A stretch of 64,000 bases of DNA from Chamaecyparis obtusa (GCA_027943335.1 BSBK01014738.1:1-64000); one strand, 5' to 3'; counted from the stretch's first letter, positions 11,198-24,701 are shown. Numbers and translations are program-made. Notes: generated by a model not told the origin, from the sequence alone.

Positions 11198-12702
11198 GCC
11201 TGATTAGATAATAAAAAAATATAAATTTCAAACTGATTTCATATATTATTAAAAAAAATAATACAAAACCCTATTTTAACCAAAAAAACTATATTTAACA
11301 TGAAAATGAAAGAAATTAATCAAGATATAGCAAGAACTTACTTACCAGATCAACTGTGGAGTTGAATTTGTTGTTGGCACAATTAGTTACCTAAAAATCT
11401 CATGTATATGATATTTGGAGCCATTTTCCAAACCCAAAACATGAGGAGAAATGAGGAAAATAGCTCGCGGGTTTTGATTTATGCCACAGGTTTCAGGTAC
11501 CTGATATTTTCATGTACCCGATTAGGCCTGTGCTTTGGTGTTAGGTTTTCCTAGGTGTACTGACACCCATGCCTACTAAAAATTCAGTATACATTTTCAT
11601 GCGCTTTTGGACAACTGAAAAGTGTAGTTTTTTACATCGCCACTTTTTGGCCCCTCATGATCTTGCACATACCCCTACCTAGTTAAGGTATTTTCTTGTA
11701 TAATCAAGTAGAATTTGACAACTATAATGATCTAGGTGTATTAATTCTCCTCTTCTTGTTTAGCTACAATTAAGCACAACACTTATACTTCTTGCAAAAC
11801 ATCTTCTCTCTTCATTTAACAACATCCTCACATCTATGATCTTCCATTTCATAATTCATTAATTTACATATAAATGAATTAGATGTTCATTGGGGCATTG
11901 GTCCCCATACAAAAATTATTACATTTGAATTTCATTCATTACAATCAGTCTCGCTTGACTCTTGAATCCTAAAACATATTATCAATATTGAACATTCAAT
12001 TACAAATTCAGATCGGCCACAAGATTCATCCCACATAAATTTAAAACAAGAATAGTCAAAGTTTATTTGACTTCCCCAAACTAGTTCCAAAAATTTATAG
12101 ATCTGATCACACTGAATAATGAAATAGAAATTCTGAATTATATATCTCTTTCATGAAACTTCATCTTGACACCTAGATCACAAAAATATCCACTGTAACT
12201 GATTACATCATCATTACTCACTGATCTAACACCAACTACTCAAACTTGTGTAAACAATTTTCTATCTTACACAAAATGATCTTCTATCAATTTAAACTAT
12301 GCCTTGTTCTACTCCAATCCTATAGTGATCATAGTGTCAATAACATAACCTAGTCAACATAATCATATCATTGCCAAAACACTTGAATCCTTACTTATTT
12401 GATAAAATAATAAATTCGTTCACTATTTTTCATTGTATTCCATGTTTCTCTTCAATCAATCATAACTCTCTGCATACCAATTTCTATTCATTTTCCTCAT
12501 ACATGCAACAAAAATAAACATCATTGACTCTTCCTCTTTGATTGCATTCTCCAATTCCTTTACATACTCACTACACATTAGATTCAACAACTCAAATACT
12601 CATCAAGTCATTGTCAACCAACGTAGTATGTAGTTGACATCAATGAAAACACCATAACTGATCTTCCACTTATCAAACATGTACCAATGAACATGCAATC
12701 AA
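11198..12702. other. Unassigned AT-rich DNA left of element C
   Basis: No open frame of note and no repeat boundary are visible. The last bases, ending gctct, are the target site of element C and continue at 20539. Confidence 0.6.
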
Positions 12703-12707
12703 GCTCT

Positions 12708-14285
12708 TGATGGGGAGGTTGGGATAGACTAGCTAGTTTATGCTCTGATCCTTACCCAAGGACCCAAGTGTACTCCTGACATGTATGATTGGTCTATAGG
12801 ACACCTTACACATTCAAGGACCCCCTAACCTACCTAGCCTAACCACCAAGTTTAGCTATTTCACCTTGCAACATTCCAAGTTCTAGCTTCTAGCTTCATC
12901 CCTTACATAGGCTTATAAGGGTCTTCTAGGGTTCAACTCCATTCCCAAGCTCCAATAGAGGATTACATTAGTTCCAAGATGTTTTTAGGGAATTTGGCAC
13001 CTTTTCAATGCATTGGCATGATTGGGTCATCACCTGATTTGAGGGTTCCTTTGCAATTTAGGGCTACAAGGAAGAGGCCTAATTAGCCCTCCTTCCGGTT
13101 TTATAGGGTTTTTGACACCTTTCCCTCAAAGATTCAACACACCTATTCTAAAGAACATCTACTAAAAATGACCCATTTTCAAGGATTTTTGGGGTCTCAG
13201 GCTTCCAACAGGTCGTACAACACCTGTGCCCAATATGAGGGTTTTAAGGGCTTCTTGGTCTCTTCACTATCCTAGTCTTCAACAGCACCTCTCCAAGGCT
13301 ATTAAAACCCTCTCCTCCACAAAACCACACCTTCAAACACCCTTCTTGACTCCATCCAAAGGGAAAGCCATGGAACTCCTTCCTTTTCTCTTGAGAACTC
13401 TTTGTTTGCTGACTACTCCTAGCCGGGCACTGCCAAGCTCGCCTAGGGCTTTGTCAAACACATGTTTGCTCCTACTTGCTGGGCCCTTGCTTGCATATAA
13501 TTAAATTTTAGGATTTTTATTCTTATAATCCAAAGTCATGTGGTGTGTCCACGGTGGAAACAAGATCTACAGCGCCATATCTACAAAGCTCTCCAAACTG
13601 GCAGAGCACTGTCAAATGAAAGAACTAAACCAAAATGCACATAAAAACCTTAAAAGAACTAATCTAATGCACACATATGAAGGATAAAGATGCAAAAAAA
13701 AATTTCCTTGCAAAGATTCACTCCAAACTCAAAATATTCACATGACAACAGTCTAAAATAGTGATTGTTCTACTCCAACAGCGTTCAGTCTAATATTTCC
13801 ATACTTTCACCATACAATAATGATCCCAACCCTTGCTTTAGGGTTCCATAGGTCTTAAATACCTATCTCCTGAGTATGTGTGTGGAGTTAGGGCTTCTGA
13901 GCCACTTAGGTTAGGTTAGACCATTACAAGGGAAAAGTTGCTTAGCAACTTTTGAAAGTTGCTGACAACTTTTAAGCAACTTTTCTCTCCTACTTTAAAA
14001 CCACTATTTTAAGCCCTCCTAAAGCACTAAAATGTGCTCAAACATCTACCAATCCTAACCTAATACTTCAAACCTCATAGAAAAGCACTATTTTTAGGAT
14101 GACAACATTCCCTGAATCAGTGTGCCATTGACATTGGAAAGACCAACTGAACTTCTAGGACCTAGCCTAGGCCTAGACACACAAGCATGAGCTAAAGAAC
14201 ATATTTTAATTACATGCTTCTCTTAGGAAGACTAACACACAAAAAATGTGAAGGTGGGAACCCTTAGAAGGGTGCTCCTGCACCA
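12708..14285 (-). repeat. 3' LTR of element C
   Basis: This 1578-bp LTR is the partner of 18979-20533. The two share the same course with substitutions and small indels. It holds a self-complementary cluster of 'agttgct/agcaact' words near 13930-13985, also present in the other LTR. The 92-residue frame at 13226-13504 is echoed at 19573-19797 but not kept in full, so it is probably incidental. Confidence 0.93.
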
Positions 14286-14303
14286 TAATCCCACTCAGCA
14301 CAA

Positions 14304-17300
14304 CTATGGCACTTTGGGGTCAAGAGGAGCCAAGTCAAACCCAAACTTATTAAACTGTCCTTCCTCAATCCAGGTGGCTTCAGATTCAGGCTGATCCTGC
14401 CATATGATTAGGTGCTCCATGTAAAATTAATGGCTTGTAGTCTTCTTCACTCTGGATTCCAAGACCTTCTCTACTTTGGCTGGCTTCTTCTTGGGCATTG
14501 CATTGGTGTCTATATCTTGCAGTACCTTTGGTGGAGTTGTGCCTTGCTAACTAATATCTCCTTTAAATCTAATTAGGTCTGCACTATTAAACACTAGTGA
14601 GATGGCTAAGTTTGATGGAAAGTCCACTTTGTAGGCATTCTCCCCATATTTGGCTAGAATCTTGCATGGGCCTACTCTTCTCATCTGTAGCTTGGTGGGC
14701 ATGCCCTTCTGCATCCTTGCTTGTTAAGATGGACCATGACATAGTCCCCAATCTAAAACTGTACTTCCTTCCTCTTTTCATCCACTTTAGCTTTGAGTTT
14801 ATGAGTGGATTCCATAATGGTCTTCTTCACTTGCTCTTGAACCTCCTTGATAGTTTGAGTGAAATCTTTAGCTTTTCCACTCTTCGACTCCATAGAACCT
14901 AAGTCTCTCAACTCACACACTCCTCTAGTGTGTCTTCCATAGACTATCTCAAAAGGACTTCTTCATGTGGTCATGTTTACACTATCATTGTAAGCATATT
15001 CAGCCTGAGATATAACAAGATCCCAAGTCTGCCCATACTCCTTTGTCAGACACCTTAGCAAGTTTCCAAGCACCCTGTTGATAACCTCAGTTTGACCATC
15101 AGTTTGAGGATGGTATTTTGAACTAAAAGAGAGATTAGTTCCCAGCCTTTTCCATAAGGTTTTCCAAAAATGGCCCATGAGTTTGCTATCCCTATCTGAC
15201 ACAATGCTCAAAGGAAGTCCATGAATTCTAACTATCTCTTTGAAGAGGAGATGTGCCACATAACTTGCATCATGAGTTGTTTTAAAAGGAATGAAGTGAC
15301 TTATTTTGGAAAAGCTATCAACCACAACATAAATACTATCCATACCTAATTTGGTTTTAGGAAGTCCAACCATAAAATCCATACTTACACATTCCCAGGG
15401 CCTATTTGGGATGGGCAAAGGTTGATAAAGTCCTGCATTGCTTGAACCACCTTTAGCTCTCTGGCATACTCCACACTGCTCAACATATCTCCTCACATCC
15501 CTTGCTAACTTAGGTCAAAAGTAGTATCTTTGTACTAACTCCAATGCTTTTTTTATGCCAAAATGACCACTAAGACTACCATTATGCTTCTCTTGAATCA
15601 AATTTTCCCTCATGGATCGTCTAGGTACACAAAGCTGATTACCTTTAAACAACAATCCATTTTGAAGGGTGTAATATGAAAACTCACCATGGAAATGGTT
15701 CTCAAACTCTAGGCACACCTTGTAGGCTTGTGAGAAGTCTTCATCCTCCTCATATAAGTCTTCAAAACATACTATTCCAATGCTTTGCAGTTGTACCTCT
15801 TGGATAGTCAATAACTTCCTACTCAAGGCATCTACTACCTTGTTGAGCTGCCCTTTCTTGTGCTTGATTGTGAAGGTAAAGGATTGGAGATACTCCATCC
15901 ACTTCAAGTGCCTATTACTAAGCTTTTCCTAAGTGTTTTTTGTAGCTTAAAGCCTGATTATCAATAAACACCACAAATTCTTTTGGCAAAAGGTAATGCC
16001 TCCACTCCTTGAGAGATTGTACCAATGCATACAACTCCAAGTCATAAGCTGAATACTTCTTCTTTGCCTCATTGAGTTTTTCACTAAAGAATGCCACGAG
16101 CCTTTCTTCTTGACTCAATACACCCCCTACTACTACACCACTTGCATCACATTCAATGGTGAACAACTTGTCAAAAGCTGGTAAGAGTAAAATAGGTTTG
16201 GTATCTACCTCTTGCTTCAATTTTTGGAATGATTTCTCAGTTGCTTCAGTCCATTTGAACTTTTTTTTGAGTCCTCCTTTGATGGTGTCAAGCACTAGTG
16301 CACATATCCCACTAAATTTCCTCACAAACTTTCTATAAAATTGTGCCAAGCCGTCAAAACTTCTAACTTCATTCCCTCTTTTAGGGGCAAGCCAATTCAA
16401 GATTGCCTCCACCTTACTTGGGTCCATTTTTAGAGTACCCTTGGACACCACAAATCCTAAGTAAACCAGCTCTTGCTGCATGAAATTACACTTTTCCAAG
16501 TTGATGGCTAATTTCTCTTCATATAGCTTCTTCATAACCAACCTTAAGTGCTCAAGATGCTCTACTTGTGTTTTGTTATAGATGAGTATATCATCTAGAT
16601 ACACCACTACAAATCTGCCTGTGAAGTCCTTCAAGACCTCATTCATTAATCTCATGAAGGTGCTTGGGGCATTAGTAAGCCCAAATGGCATTACAAGCCA
16701 TTCATACAATCCATATGTTGTTTTGAAAGTAGTCTTCCACTCATCACCATCCTTAATTTTGATTTGGTGATAACCTCTCTTTAAATCCAACTTAGTGAAG
16801 TACATAGCACCACCTAAGCAATCCATCAGATCTTCTATTCTTGGAATTGGGAACCTATACCTGATAGTGATCCTATTAATAGCCCTTTAATCTATGCAAA
16901 GTCTCCATTTTCCTCCTTTCTTGGATGCTAAGACCATTGGGAATGTACATGGACTAATACTCTTCTTGATCAGCCCTTGATCTAATAACGCTTACACTTG
17001 TCTTTCCACTTCCTTGTTTTGATCTAGGGTAATCTTGTAGGCTGCTTTATTAGGTAGAGATGCACTAGGTACAAAGTCAATTTTATGACTTATAGCTCTT
17101 CTTGGAGGAAATGTGGTAGGGGTTCCATCACTCACAATATCTCTAAATTCTTCTAGTATTTGCTGCACTTCCAATGGTGTTTCTACCTGCAATTTCTTGT
17201 CTTCCTCCTTTGGCTTCACCATGATAGCACATCCTATGGTCTCCTCATCATGTAAGGCTTGTAAGAACTCTTTACAAATGCTAAGAAACACACTTGGTGT

Positions 17301-18935
17301 CTTAGAAGTGCCCTCTTCATTCTGTATTAAGGACTGAATTTTGAAATTCCTCCCATCCTTCTTGAAAGCAATGGAGTTTTCCTCTCCATCATAGATCACC
17401 TTCCTATCAAATTGCTAGGATCTACCCAATAGAAGATGGCATGCATCCCTAGGTAAGACATCACAAAGAACTTTGTCTTTATAGCCTCCAATGGAAAACT
17501 CTACCCATGTCTGCTCATTCACTAGCACACTTTGCTCCTAGTTCAACCAAGTCACCTTGTATGGATTTGCATGGGGAACCTTTGTGAGTTTAAGCTTATT
17601 TTCTGCTTCCTCTACTATAATGTTATCAATGGACCCTAAATCCACAATAACCTTGCCTTGTATCTTGCACCTGACTCTAAAAAGATCCCTCCTCTACTTG
17701 GGTTCACCTTGACTAGGCTGCCTTATGAGTACTCTCCTGAACATCAAGTTCTCACCCATTTCTGATTCTAACTTGCTAACCTCATTTTTACATGAGCTGC
17801 TACTATCCTCTTGGGTATAGGCTACTCTCTTCTCATTGTTTGAGGCTGATGGCTTATCAGGACATCTATAGGCAGGGTGTCCAAGCTGTCCACATTGATA
17901 GCATTTCATTGTGGCAAAGTAGGAGTTGCTTCTTCCTGCTCCTCTCCCTTTGTTGCCTTGATAGCCTCTTCCTCTACCAAAAGATCCTCTTGTATTAATT
18001 TCTGAACTTTGTTCCAAAATTCTGCTCTCCCCTTGGCTTCTTGAGTCACCACCTCTACTAGAACCTCCTCTTTGTCCCCCTCTAGAGTCTCTACCTCTTC
18101 CCCTATTCTTGGAATTAGGCTCTTTCTTTCTAATTTATTTATCTTCAATATTTTGTGCCATATGCTGACATCCAAGTACTATGGTGGGAGTAAACAAACT
18201 CATCTCCTCTGCTATGCTCCATTTCAAGCCACTTAAGTACCTTACCACTTTGATACTTTCTTCTTCTTTGATCTTGGACCTTAAGCTCAACTTGTGGAAC
18301 TCTTTAGTGTAGATGGCTACATCCATCTCCTTCTATTTGAGGTTCAACCTTCTCCTATGCTATTGAATTTCATAATCTATAGGTAGGTATGCTTCCCTAA
18401 CTTTATTAACCATTGCTTTCCAATTAGAGATTGGGTTCTTTCCCTCTTTCTCCCTTTCATCTTGCAAGTAGTTCCACCAAGTTAAAGCTTGTCCTCTCAA
18501 CCTAGATTTGGCCACTTTGACCTTCTATGCCTCTGAGATCTCTTCACATTTGAATTGATTCTCCATGCCTTCAATCCATTGCATCACAAGCTCTGTATCC
18601 ATCTTGCCAGTCAGTAATGGGACATCTTCAAGTGCCTTGCCAGTGATAGCCTTCAAGGCTTTAAGAAATTTCTCATCTTGGGATGGAGGATTAGGTGTAG
18701 GAACATCATCATCAATGGTCTTCTCTTTCTCTTTGGCATCCTACTCCTCCATCCTATCCTTCACCTTATCTTCCTTTTCTTGGACATCAACCAAGAGTTG
18801 CTCCATTTGCATCAATCTTTCCTGCAGGAGTCTATTAGCTTCCTCCTGATCTTCCACCTTCTTAGCAAGCTCAGCATTGGTCACCATTTTTTTCTTTTGA
18901 TATGATCCAATTGATTCTTTTGGTGGTTGAAACAT
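14304..18935 (-). pseudogene. gag-pol polyprotein of element C, broken
   Basis: Reading leftwards, gag probably starts at the ATG 18933-18935 (MFQPPKESIG). It has a Glu/Lys-rich coiled-coil-like stretch and a CCHC knuckle CYQCGQLGHPAYRC at 17862-17903. The protease active site reads DLGS where DSGS is usual. RT is at ~15918-17050, with YLDD intact ([12 protein letters not shown]). RNase H follows. The integrase finger and core lie at ~14960-15600, with SMDFMVGLPKT, SDRDSK and QTEVINR all kept. A degraded chromodomain (~14330-14480) ends at the TAG 14304-14306. Many in-frame stops interrupt the sequence, several of CGA-to-TGA or CAG-to-TAG type. Confidence 0.93.
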
Positions 18936-18963
18936 CCACCTTCCACTTCCCAATCCTTAAGAA

Positions 18964-18975
18964 GCTCTGATACCA
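18964..18975 (-). other. Primer-binding site of element C
   Basis: On the minus strand this reads TGGTATCAGAGC, an exact initiator tRNA-Met type site, 3 bp from the LTR at 18979. Confidence 0.94.
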
Positions 18976-18978
18976 ATC

Positions 18979-20533
18979 TGATCGGGAGGCTGGGATAGAC
19001 TAGCTAGTCTATGCTCTAATCCTTACCCAAGGACCCAAGTGTCAAGGACCCCCTAACCTACCTATCCTGACCACCAAGTTTAGTTATTTGACCTTGCAAC
19101 ATTCCAAGCTCTAGCTTCTAGCTTCATCCCTTACATAGGCTTATAAGGGTCTTCTAGGGTTCAACTCCATTCGCAAGATCCAATAGAGGATTACATGAGT
19201 TCCAAGATTTTTTTAGAGCATTTAGCACCTTTTCAATGCATTGGCATGATTGGGTCATCACCCAATTTGAGGGTTCCTTTGCAATTTAGGGCTACAAGGA
19301 AGAGGCCTAATTAGCCCTCCTTCCAATTTTATAGGGTTTTTGACACCTTTCCCTCAAAGATTCAACACACCTATTCTAAATAAAATCTACTAAAAATGAC
19401 CCATTCTCAAGGATTTTTGGGGTCTCAGGCTTCCAACAGGCCATACAACACCTATGCCAAATATGAGGGTTTTAAGGGCTTCTTGGTCTCTTCTCTGTCC
19501 TAGTCTTCAACAAAACCTCTCCAAGGATATTAAAACCCTCTCCTCCACAAAACCACAATTTCAACACCCTTCTTGACTCCCTCTAAAGGGAAATCCATGG
19601 AACTCCTTCCTCTACTCTTGAGAACTCTTTGTCTACTAACTGCTCCTAGTCGGGCACTGCCAAGCTCGCCCAAGGCTTTGTCAAACACATGTTTTCTCCT
19701 ACTTGTTGGGCCCCTGCTTCAATATAATTACATTTTAGGGTCTATATTCTTAGAATCCAAATTCCCATGGTGTTTCCATGGTGGAAACAAGATCTAAAGC
19801 CCCATATCTACAAAGCTCTCCAAACTGGCAGAGCACTGTCAAATGAAAAAACTAACCCAAAATGCACACAAAAACCTTAAAAGAACTAATCTAATGCACA
19901 CATTTGAAGGATAAAAAAACACAAAACAAATTCCCTTTCAAAGCTGCACTCCAAACTCCAAATATTCACATGACATTAGTCTAAAATAGTGACTGTTCTA
20001 CTCCAGCAGCGTTCAGTCTAATATTTCCATACTTTCACTATACAATAATGATGCCAACCCTTGGTTTAGGGTTCCATAGGTCTTAAATACCAATCTCCTC
20101 TATATGTGTGTGGATTTAGGGTGTCTAAGCCACTTAGGTTAGGTTAGACCATTACAAGGGAAAAGTTGCTTAGCAACTTTTGAAAGTTGCTAACAACTTT
20201 TAAGCAACATTTTGTTGTACAAACAACTTTTCTCTCCTACTTTAAAACCACTATTTTAAGCCCTGCTAAAGCACTGACATGTGCTCAAACATCTACCAAT
20301 CCTAAGCTAAGACTTCAAACCTCATAGCAAAGCACTATTTTTCAGGATGGCAACATTCCCTGAATCAGTGTGCCATTCACATTGGAAAGACCAACTGAAT
20401 TTCTAGGACCTAGCCTAGGCCTAGACACACAAGCATGAGCTAAAGCTCTTATTTTAATTACATGCTTCTCTCAAGAAGACTAACACATGAAAAATTTTAA
20501 GGTGGGAGCCCTTAGAAGGATGCTCCTGCACCA
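18979..20533 (-). repeat. 5' LTR of element C
   Basis: This 1555-bp LTR is followed by the target duplication gctct (20534-20538). It lacks the 'tactcctgacatgtatgattgg' type segment present near 12770 in the other LTR, which accounts for part of the length difference, and has an extra ~20 bp of 'aagcaacattttgttg' near 20200. Confidence 0.93.
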
Positions 20534-20538
20534 GCTCT

Positions 20539-21358
20539 ACATCAATTATGCCAACACAATATCTTTGGACTATCGATAGAAATGTTCACTAAATGATGTG
20601 CTTTAAATATTTATCCTTATCAATGTTGGTGATGGTTCTATTATGTATGTAGCATATAGTGGAACATTTATTTGGTTTCTACCCTATTTCTAGTATATTT
20701 TTTTTGGTTTGATCCCAACAACTACTTTATAATGCATTGATCATAACCATTGGTACCAAAAGTATTGGAGATGGTGTAGCATGCTAATATATAAAGGTAT
20801 TTTTTATTAAGAAAGGCAGCCCACATTTCATTCCTTACCATTATGGGAATCCTTGAGTGTGACATATTTCACATTATTTTTTGCCAGCTTAGTAGTGTTA
20901 GAAAGGTTTATAATAATAATTATAATCTTAGTTATTTGTGTGATTCTTATATATGAGTATATGTGATGTGAATACAAATCGAGTAAAGAAGATCTATGTG
21001 TGGATTCAATCCGTAGAAGATTGTTACATCATTTTGGTATTGTACAATTTTAGTGACCAGTACTAAGCCCTTATAAAAATCACCTTAACCAATGTTCATT
21101 TATTGAGAATTAGCTTCTCCATGTTTTTTCCTAGTTTAGGTTTCTATGCAAATTTTGGTGTTCATTGTATTGATGGTTTTGATCTTTCATGTTTATTATT
21201 TTCTATAAGTTTCTGATAGCTTAAAATATTTACCAAAATAGTAAAAGTTTAAAATAAAGGGTTTTTAAATAAGTGATTCAACCCCCCTCTAGTTATTTGG
21301 CATGTTTAAAATCAGAATGGTCCCTTGATATAGAGCTTAATTGCATGAGGCAAATCCG
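20539..21358 (+). other. Probable copia leader or LTR remnant
   Basis: No gene is visible. The end of this stretch reads 'gtgattcaacccccctctagtt', a wording I associate with the 3' part of Ty1/copia LTR or leader regions, and the gag relic follows directly. No paired LTR could be defined. Confidence 0.35.
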
Positions 21359-22131
21359 ATGGAAGACAAATTGGATGTTCTTATGTTTGATAGATTTGAA
21401 TAGAACTCATAGAAAGGGTAGATGAGAGGATATATGAATTCTATCAATCACACTACTTGGAAGCATGTGGATACAAAGCATGTGTTTCCTCAAAATGGTC
21501 TTAAGAACCAGGATGAAATCATAGCCCATGAGGAGACTAAGAAAGTGAGGTATGCAATTTTTAGTGCTTTAAGAAAAATTGCATTAGGCAAAGTTATTCC
21601 ATTGAAGACTTCTTATGAAGTTTGGGAAAAGTTAAAAGAGATTTATAAAGGAACTAATAGGCTTAAGATATCTAAGAAGATAACAGCTAAGTAATAATGT
21701 GAAAGTGGAAGAAGGTAAAAATATTAGGAGCTAATTTCAAAGAGTTGACAATTCAGTGAATAAAGTCAAGAATGAAGTAGATAATATTACCGATTAAGAT
21801 GTTGTAGAGAATCTCTTGATGTCATTTCCAGATAGCTACAGTGACAAGATATTAGTGATTGATATGACCCACATAATTTTACCAGTGAACACTTGTTTGG
21901 GACCCTTACTTCATTCAAATTAAGGAAGTTCAAAAAGGAGAAGAGAAGATCAAAGACAAAATTTAAAGAAAAAAAGTCAAAGGAATATCTAGATGGCGAT
22001 GGAGATTCAGATGAGATGGAAGTAAACTTTGTAAGGAATCCAAAGAAAGGTACTAGAAAATAATAAGGTATATTACCTCTTAAATATTTTAAATGTGGAA
22101 AGATTCACTAGTACATTTTGGATAAATATAT
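21359..22131 (+). pseudogene. Ty1/copia gag relic
   Basis: The clearest part (21422-21694) carries the copia gag (UBN2-type) signature: a Trp-containing N-terminal block, then KVIPLKTSYEVWEKLKEIYK and GTNRLK. Upstream, an ATG at 21359 opens MEDKLDVLMFDRFE. Downstream the frame is broken by many stops. A Lys-rich stretch then leads to a worn CCHC-like knuckle at ~22080-22120 that keeps KCGK but has lost other ligands. No pol follows, because LTR-like sequence begins at 22132. Confidence 0.7.
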
Positions 22132-23144
22132 TGTTGGCAAGTGGCCAACACATGCACACATATGCACATGTATGAACATGCACATATATGGAATTTTATC
22201 ATTTATGAAAACACTTATCAGTTTTATGGTCACACATATTGGATATAATGAATATATTTGAATTCAGTTGTTGGATGGAAAAATGCCTAAGTCCATAGAC
22301 TGTTCTAGTAACCTAGTCTAACAAAAAGGCTTATCTAGCTTCATGAAGTTGTATTAAGGCTTGTGATCTTAATGAAATACTTTTAGGATATCAATAAACA
22401 CATGTTTGAGGTCCCACATGTTAGTATTTAATTATCAAAGAGATATGTTCAATTGATTGGATGCAAAGATAGTAAACAAAGTATTACTTGCTAGTGGTCA
22501 TTGAGGTTAATGAAGTGTGCAAGTGCACTTGAATTAATATGATATTTAGATAGAATAATGTTGACTAGATTTTATAATTATACTTCTAACATGGTATAAG
22601 TGTATAGACACTTTTGTATAAGTGCACAATGTGTATGAAGAAAATGATGGATGGATGTTAGATGCGAACTGTGAAGACATTTAAAAGGCATAGAATATAT
22701 CAATAGGAAGGAGAACAAGAGGATTTCTTCTAGGAATACTTTGTTAACTCTTTGTATTTAGGATAGACAATTTTTTGTAAGTGTTGTTGCACCTATTGTA
22801 CACCCCTAACTGGCTTTGTTTTCCTTTAATAGGGCTAGGAACTTTAACAAGGTCAATTCCTAAACATGGATCTCATTGTATACATCCCCTAAAAGGGATC
22901 TATCTATATTGTATTAATAAACTCCTAATAGGACTAGAAATCCTAACAGGGTTTCAAGATTCATAGTAAAAAACTTTGTGGGTACCATCGCCATTGGGGT
23001 TTTCCCTTAATAGGGTTTCCTTGAAAACAAATATGGTGTTATGAGTTCTTCTATGTTTATCTTTGTTTTTTGGTTTTTTATTTTCTATTATATTTTTATA
23101 TGTTGCTTAAGGAAGATAAATAAATTGAAGAATTCAATAAAGTA
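22132..23144 (+). repeat. Copia LTR-like sequence
   Basis: It begins TGTTGGCAAGTGGCCAACA, a short palindrome typical of copia LTR starts. It ends in the region of 'gtgggtaccatcgccattgg' and 'ggttttcccttaatagggt', phrasing common in the last third of plant copia LTRs. No target duplication or partner LTR could be fixed, so it may be the 3' LTR of the gag relic or a solo LTR. Confidence 0.4.
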
Positions 23145-23149
23145 ATGTA

Positions 23150-23431
23150 TGTAAATATTAAAGATGCAAATAAAAAAAAATTAAACATAACAAAGAAGAT
23201 AAACACAATTTACACAATATTTATCATGGTTCGGCAATGTGCCTACATCCACACTTGAAGGAGGGAATTAGTTGTATTAACTAGTCTATAGTACAATACA
23301 GTACAATGTTTCCCATTATAGACATTCTCACATATGACTACAACACAATGATTTATAGATTGAGCTCTTCAAACATGAAGAGGTGGGAGAAACTAAATGG
23401 TCATGTGACCATTGGGTTTCATATCCTAATA
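23150..23431 (-). repeat. 3' LTR of element D
   Basis: This 282-bp LTR reads tgtaaatattaaagatg at its left end and ends 'catatcctaata', the mutated equivalent of 'catatcccaaca' in the partner. Confidence 0.88.
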
Positions 23432-23432
23432 A

Positions 23433-23440
23433 TCTCCCCC
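23433..23440 (-). other. Polypurine tract of element D
   Basis: On the minus strand this reads GGGGGAGA, 1 bp from the 3' LTR. It would prime plus-strand DNA synthesis. Confidence 0.8.
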
Positions 23441-24227
23441 ATGAAGTCAAACTAGAACAACCATGTACTGTGACATCCCTGTTGCCTATTCTAAATATAA
23501 GTGAATAATGAGTCCTTGAGAAGATCTCACTTGGTTTCCAAAATCTTCTCTACCACACTCTAAATGAGCCTTCTCCAAGTCAGACCAGAGTTTAAAACAT
23601 CATTTTCTTGGAATTTACCAAAAACTAATTTTCCCATCAATCCATGATGAAAACTCCTACTTGTTGCAGATTTAAAACCCATTTCTCCTTCATCCACGAG
23701 AGGACTATTGTCACCAAGTTCCTTCAACTATTTTTCCATCTGATTGATAACAGACATAGCTTGATTTCTTATTTGCAGAACATGCCCATCTTCACCCAAA
23801 TACATGTGCCTCAAATCCAACACACACAACACAATCTCCATATGCTTCTTCCAAAGATGGATATAACCAATGTCATCCCTAAGAAGCTTCTTCCAAAGCT
23901 TAGCGATGAACGCTGTGAGTTATCGCAAACCAGATTGAGTAGCCCTAATTGTATACTTTGCATGGCTATTTTTTTTGTACTTCCAATGTGATCATGTGGC
24001 CTAATATGAACAACCTATGTATGCAAGAAATGTTCAAAAAAATGAGTGTGCAACATTTAAACAGTTCTACCTTTTTCATGCCTAGTAGTAAAACCATGTC
24101 CCTCCACTTGAGAAACATTATCTTTGATGTTGCAAGCACTACCCATAGGAAAAGACCCCACAATTTTCATATCAAATTCTAAAACCAGAAGCATGTCTAT
24201 TCTATGTGGTATAGGTAGAGACTCCCA

Positions 24228-24515
24228 TTACCTAGTATGCAAAAAGACACCTAGCTCTAGGGGGATAGAATCATAACCACAGGGAGTAGACATGTCATGT
24301 GGAGAGAAGAAGTGATGGAAAAAACCTCTTCCATCCATGTTGGTTACCAAGTCATCCATTTCATAGAGAGGAGCATTACTGTTCAATGCTAGCATAGCAC
24401 TAACAAACACACCATATTCCTTTGTCAAAGCATCTTCAACAAAAAAAGTTTTCTTTGCTTCTTTTTCTTTAGCACGGTTCTCCGCCAATACCACATCCAT
24501 TATTGGTAGGGGCAT
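24228..24515 (-). CDS. Hypothetical ORF in element D
   Basis: A 95-residue frame from an ATG at 24513-24515. It starts MPLPIMDVVLAE, has a charged AKEKEAKKTFF segment and no membrane span. It lies between the gag-like relic (interrupted by E) and the 3' LTR, where an autonomous element would carry the end of its polyprotein. I do not recognise a domain. It may be the C-terminal remnant of the same gag-like protein or captured sequence. Confidence 0.35.
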   Translation of the reverse strand: MPLPIMDVVLAENRAKEKEAKKTFFVEDALTKEYGVFVSAMLALNSNAPLYEMDDLVTNMDGRGFFHHFFSPHDMSTPCGYDSIPLELGVFLHTR

Positions 24516-24701
24516 GGGCTATAGGCCAGTCAACATATGTTCACTACTTATCTATAGAACTTTCTCTCCTTCTAAGAACAATAGAGTTAGGCCAAAAATA
24601 TAGGCCCCATAAATAACATTGGGCCAATTTTGACCAGTCTGAGATTTACAAAGAGAAGTGTCGGGGTGAAACATACCCGTTGTGGGTGTCCACTGGGATC
24701 T

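Larger units (their letters stand above)
12708..20533 (-). mobile_element. Ty3/gypsy chromovirus C, complete but decayed
   Basis: This is a complete element of 7826 bp on the minus strand. Its LTRs are 1578 bp (12708-14285) and 1555 bp (18979-20533). Read on the element strand they begin TGGTGCAGGAGCA, with inner ends near CCTCCC(C/G)ATCA. The exact target duplication gctct is at 12703-12707 and 20534-20538. The initiator tRNA-Met primer site sits 3 bp inside the right LTR. Gag, protease, RT, RNase H, integrase and a worn chromodomain follow in gypsy order. The pol sequence is clearly different from A/B, so this is another family, yet the outer LTR end matches theirs. Confidence 0.96.

Noticed and set aside
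13226..13504. 92-residue Leu/Ser-rich ORF in the LTR of C, resembling a signal peptide
   Set aside because: The partner LTR keeps only part of it, and it is most likely incidental.
22132..23144. Complete solo LTR with target duplication
   Set aside because: The start is clear, but no end with a matching 5-bp duplication could be found, so only an LTR-like label was kept.
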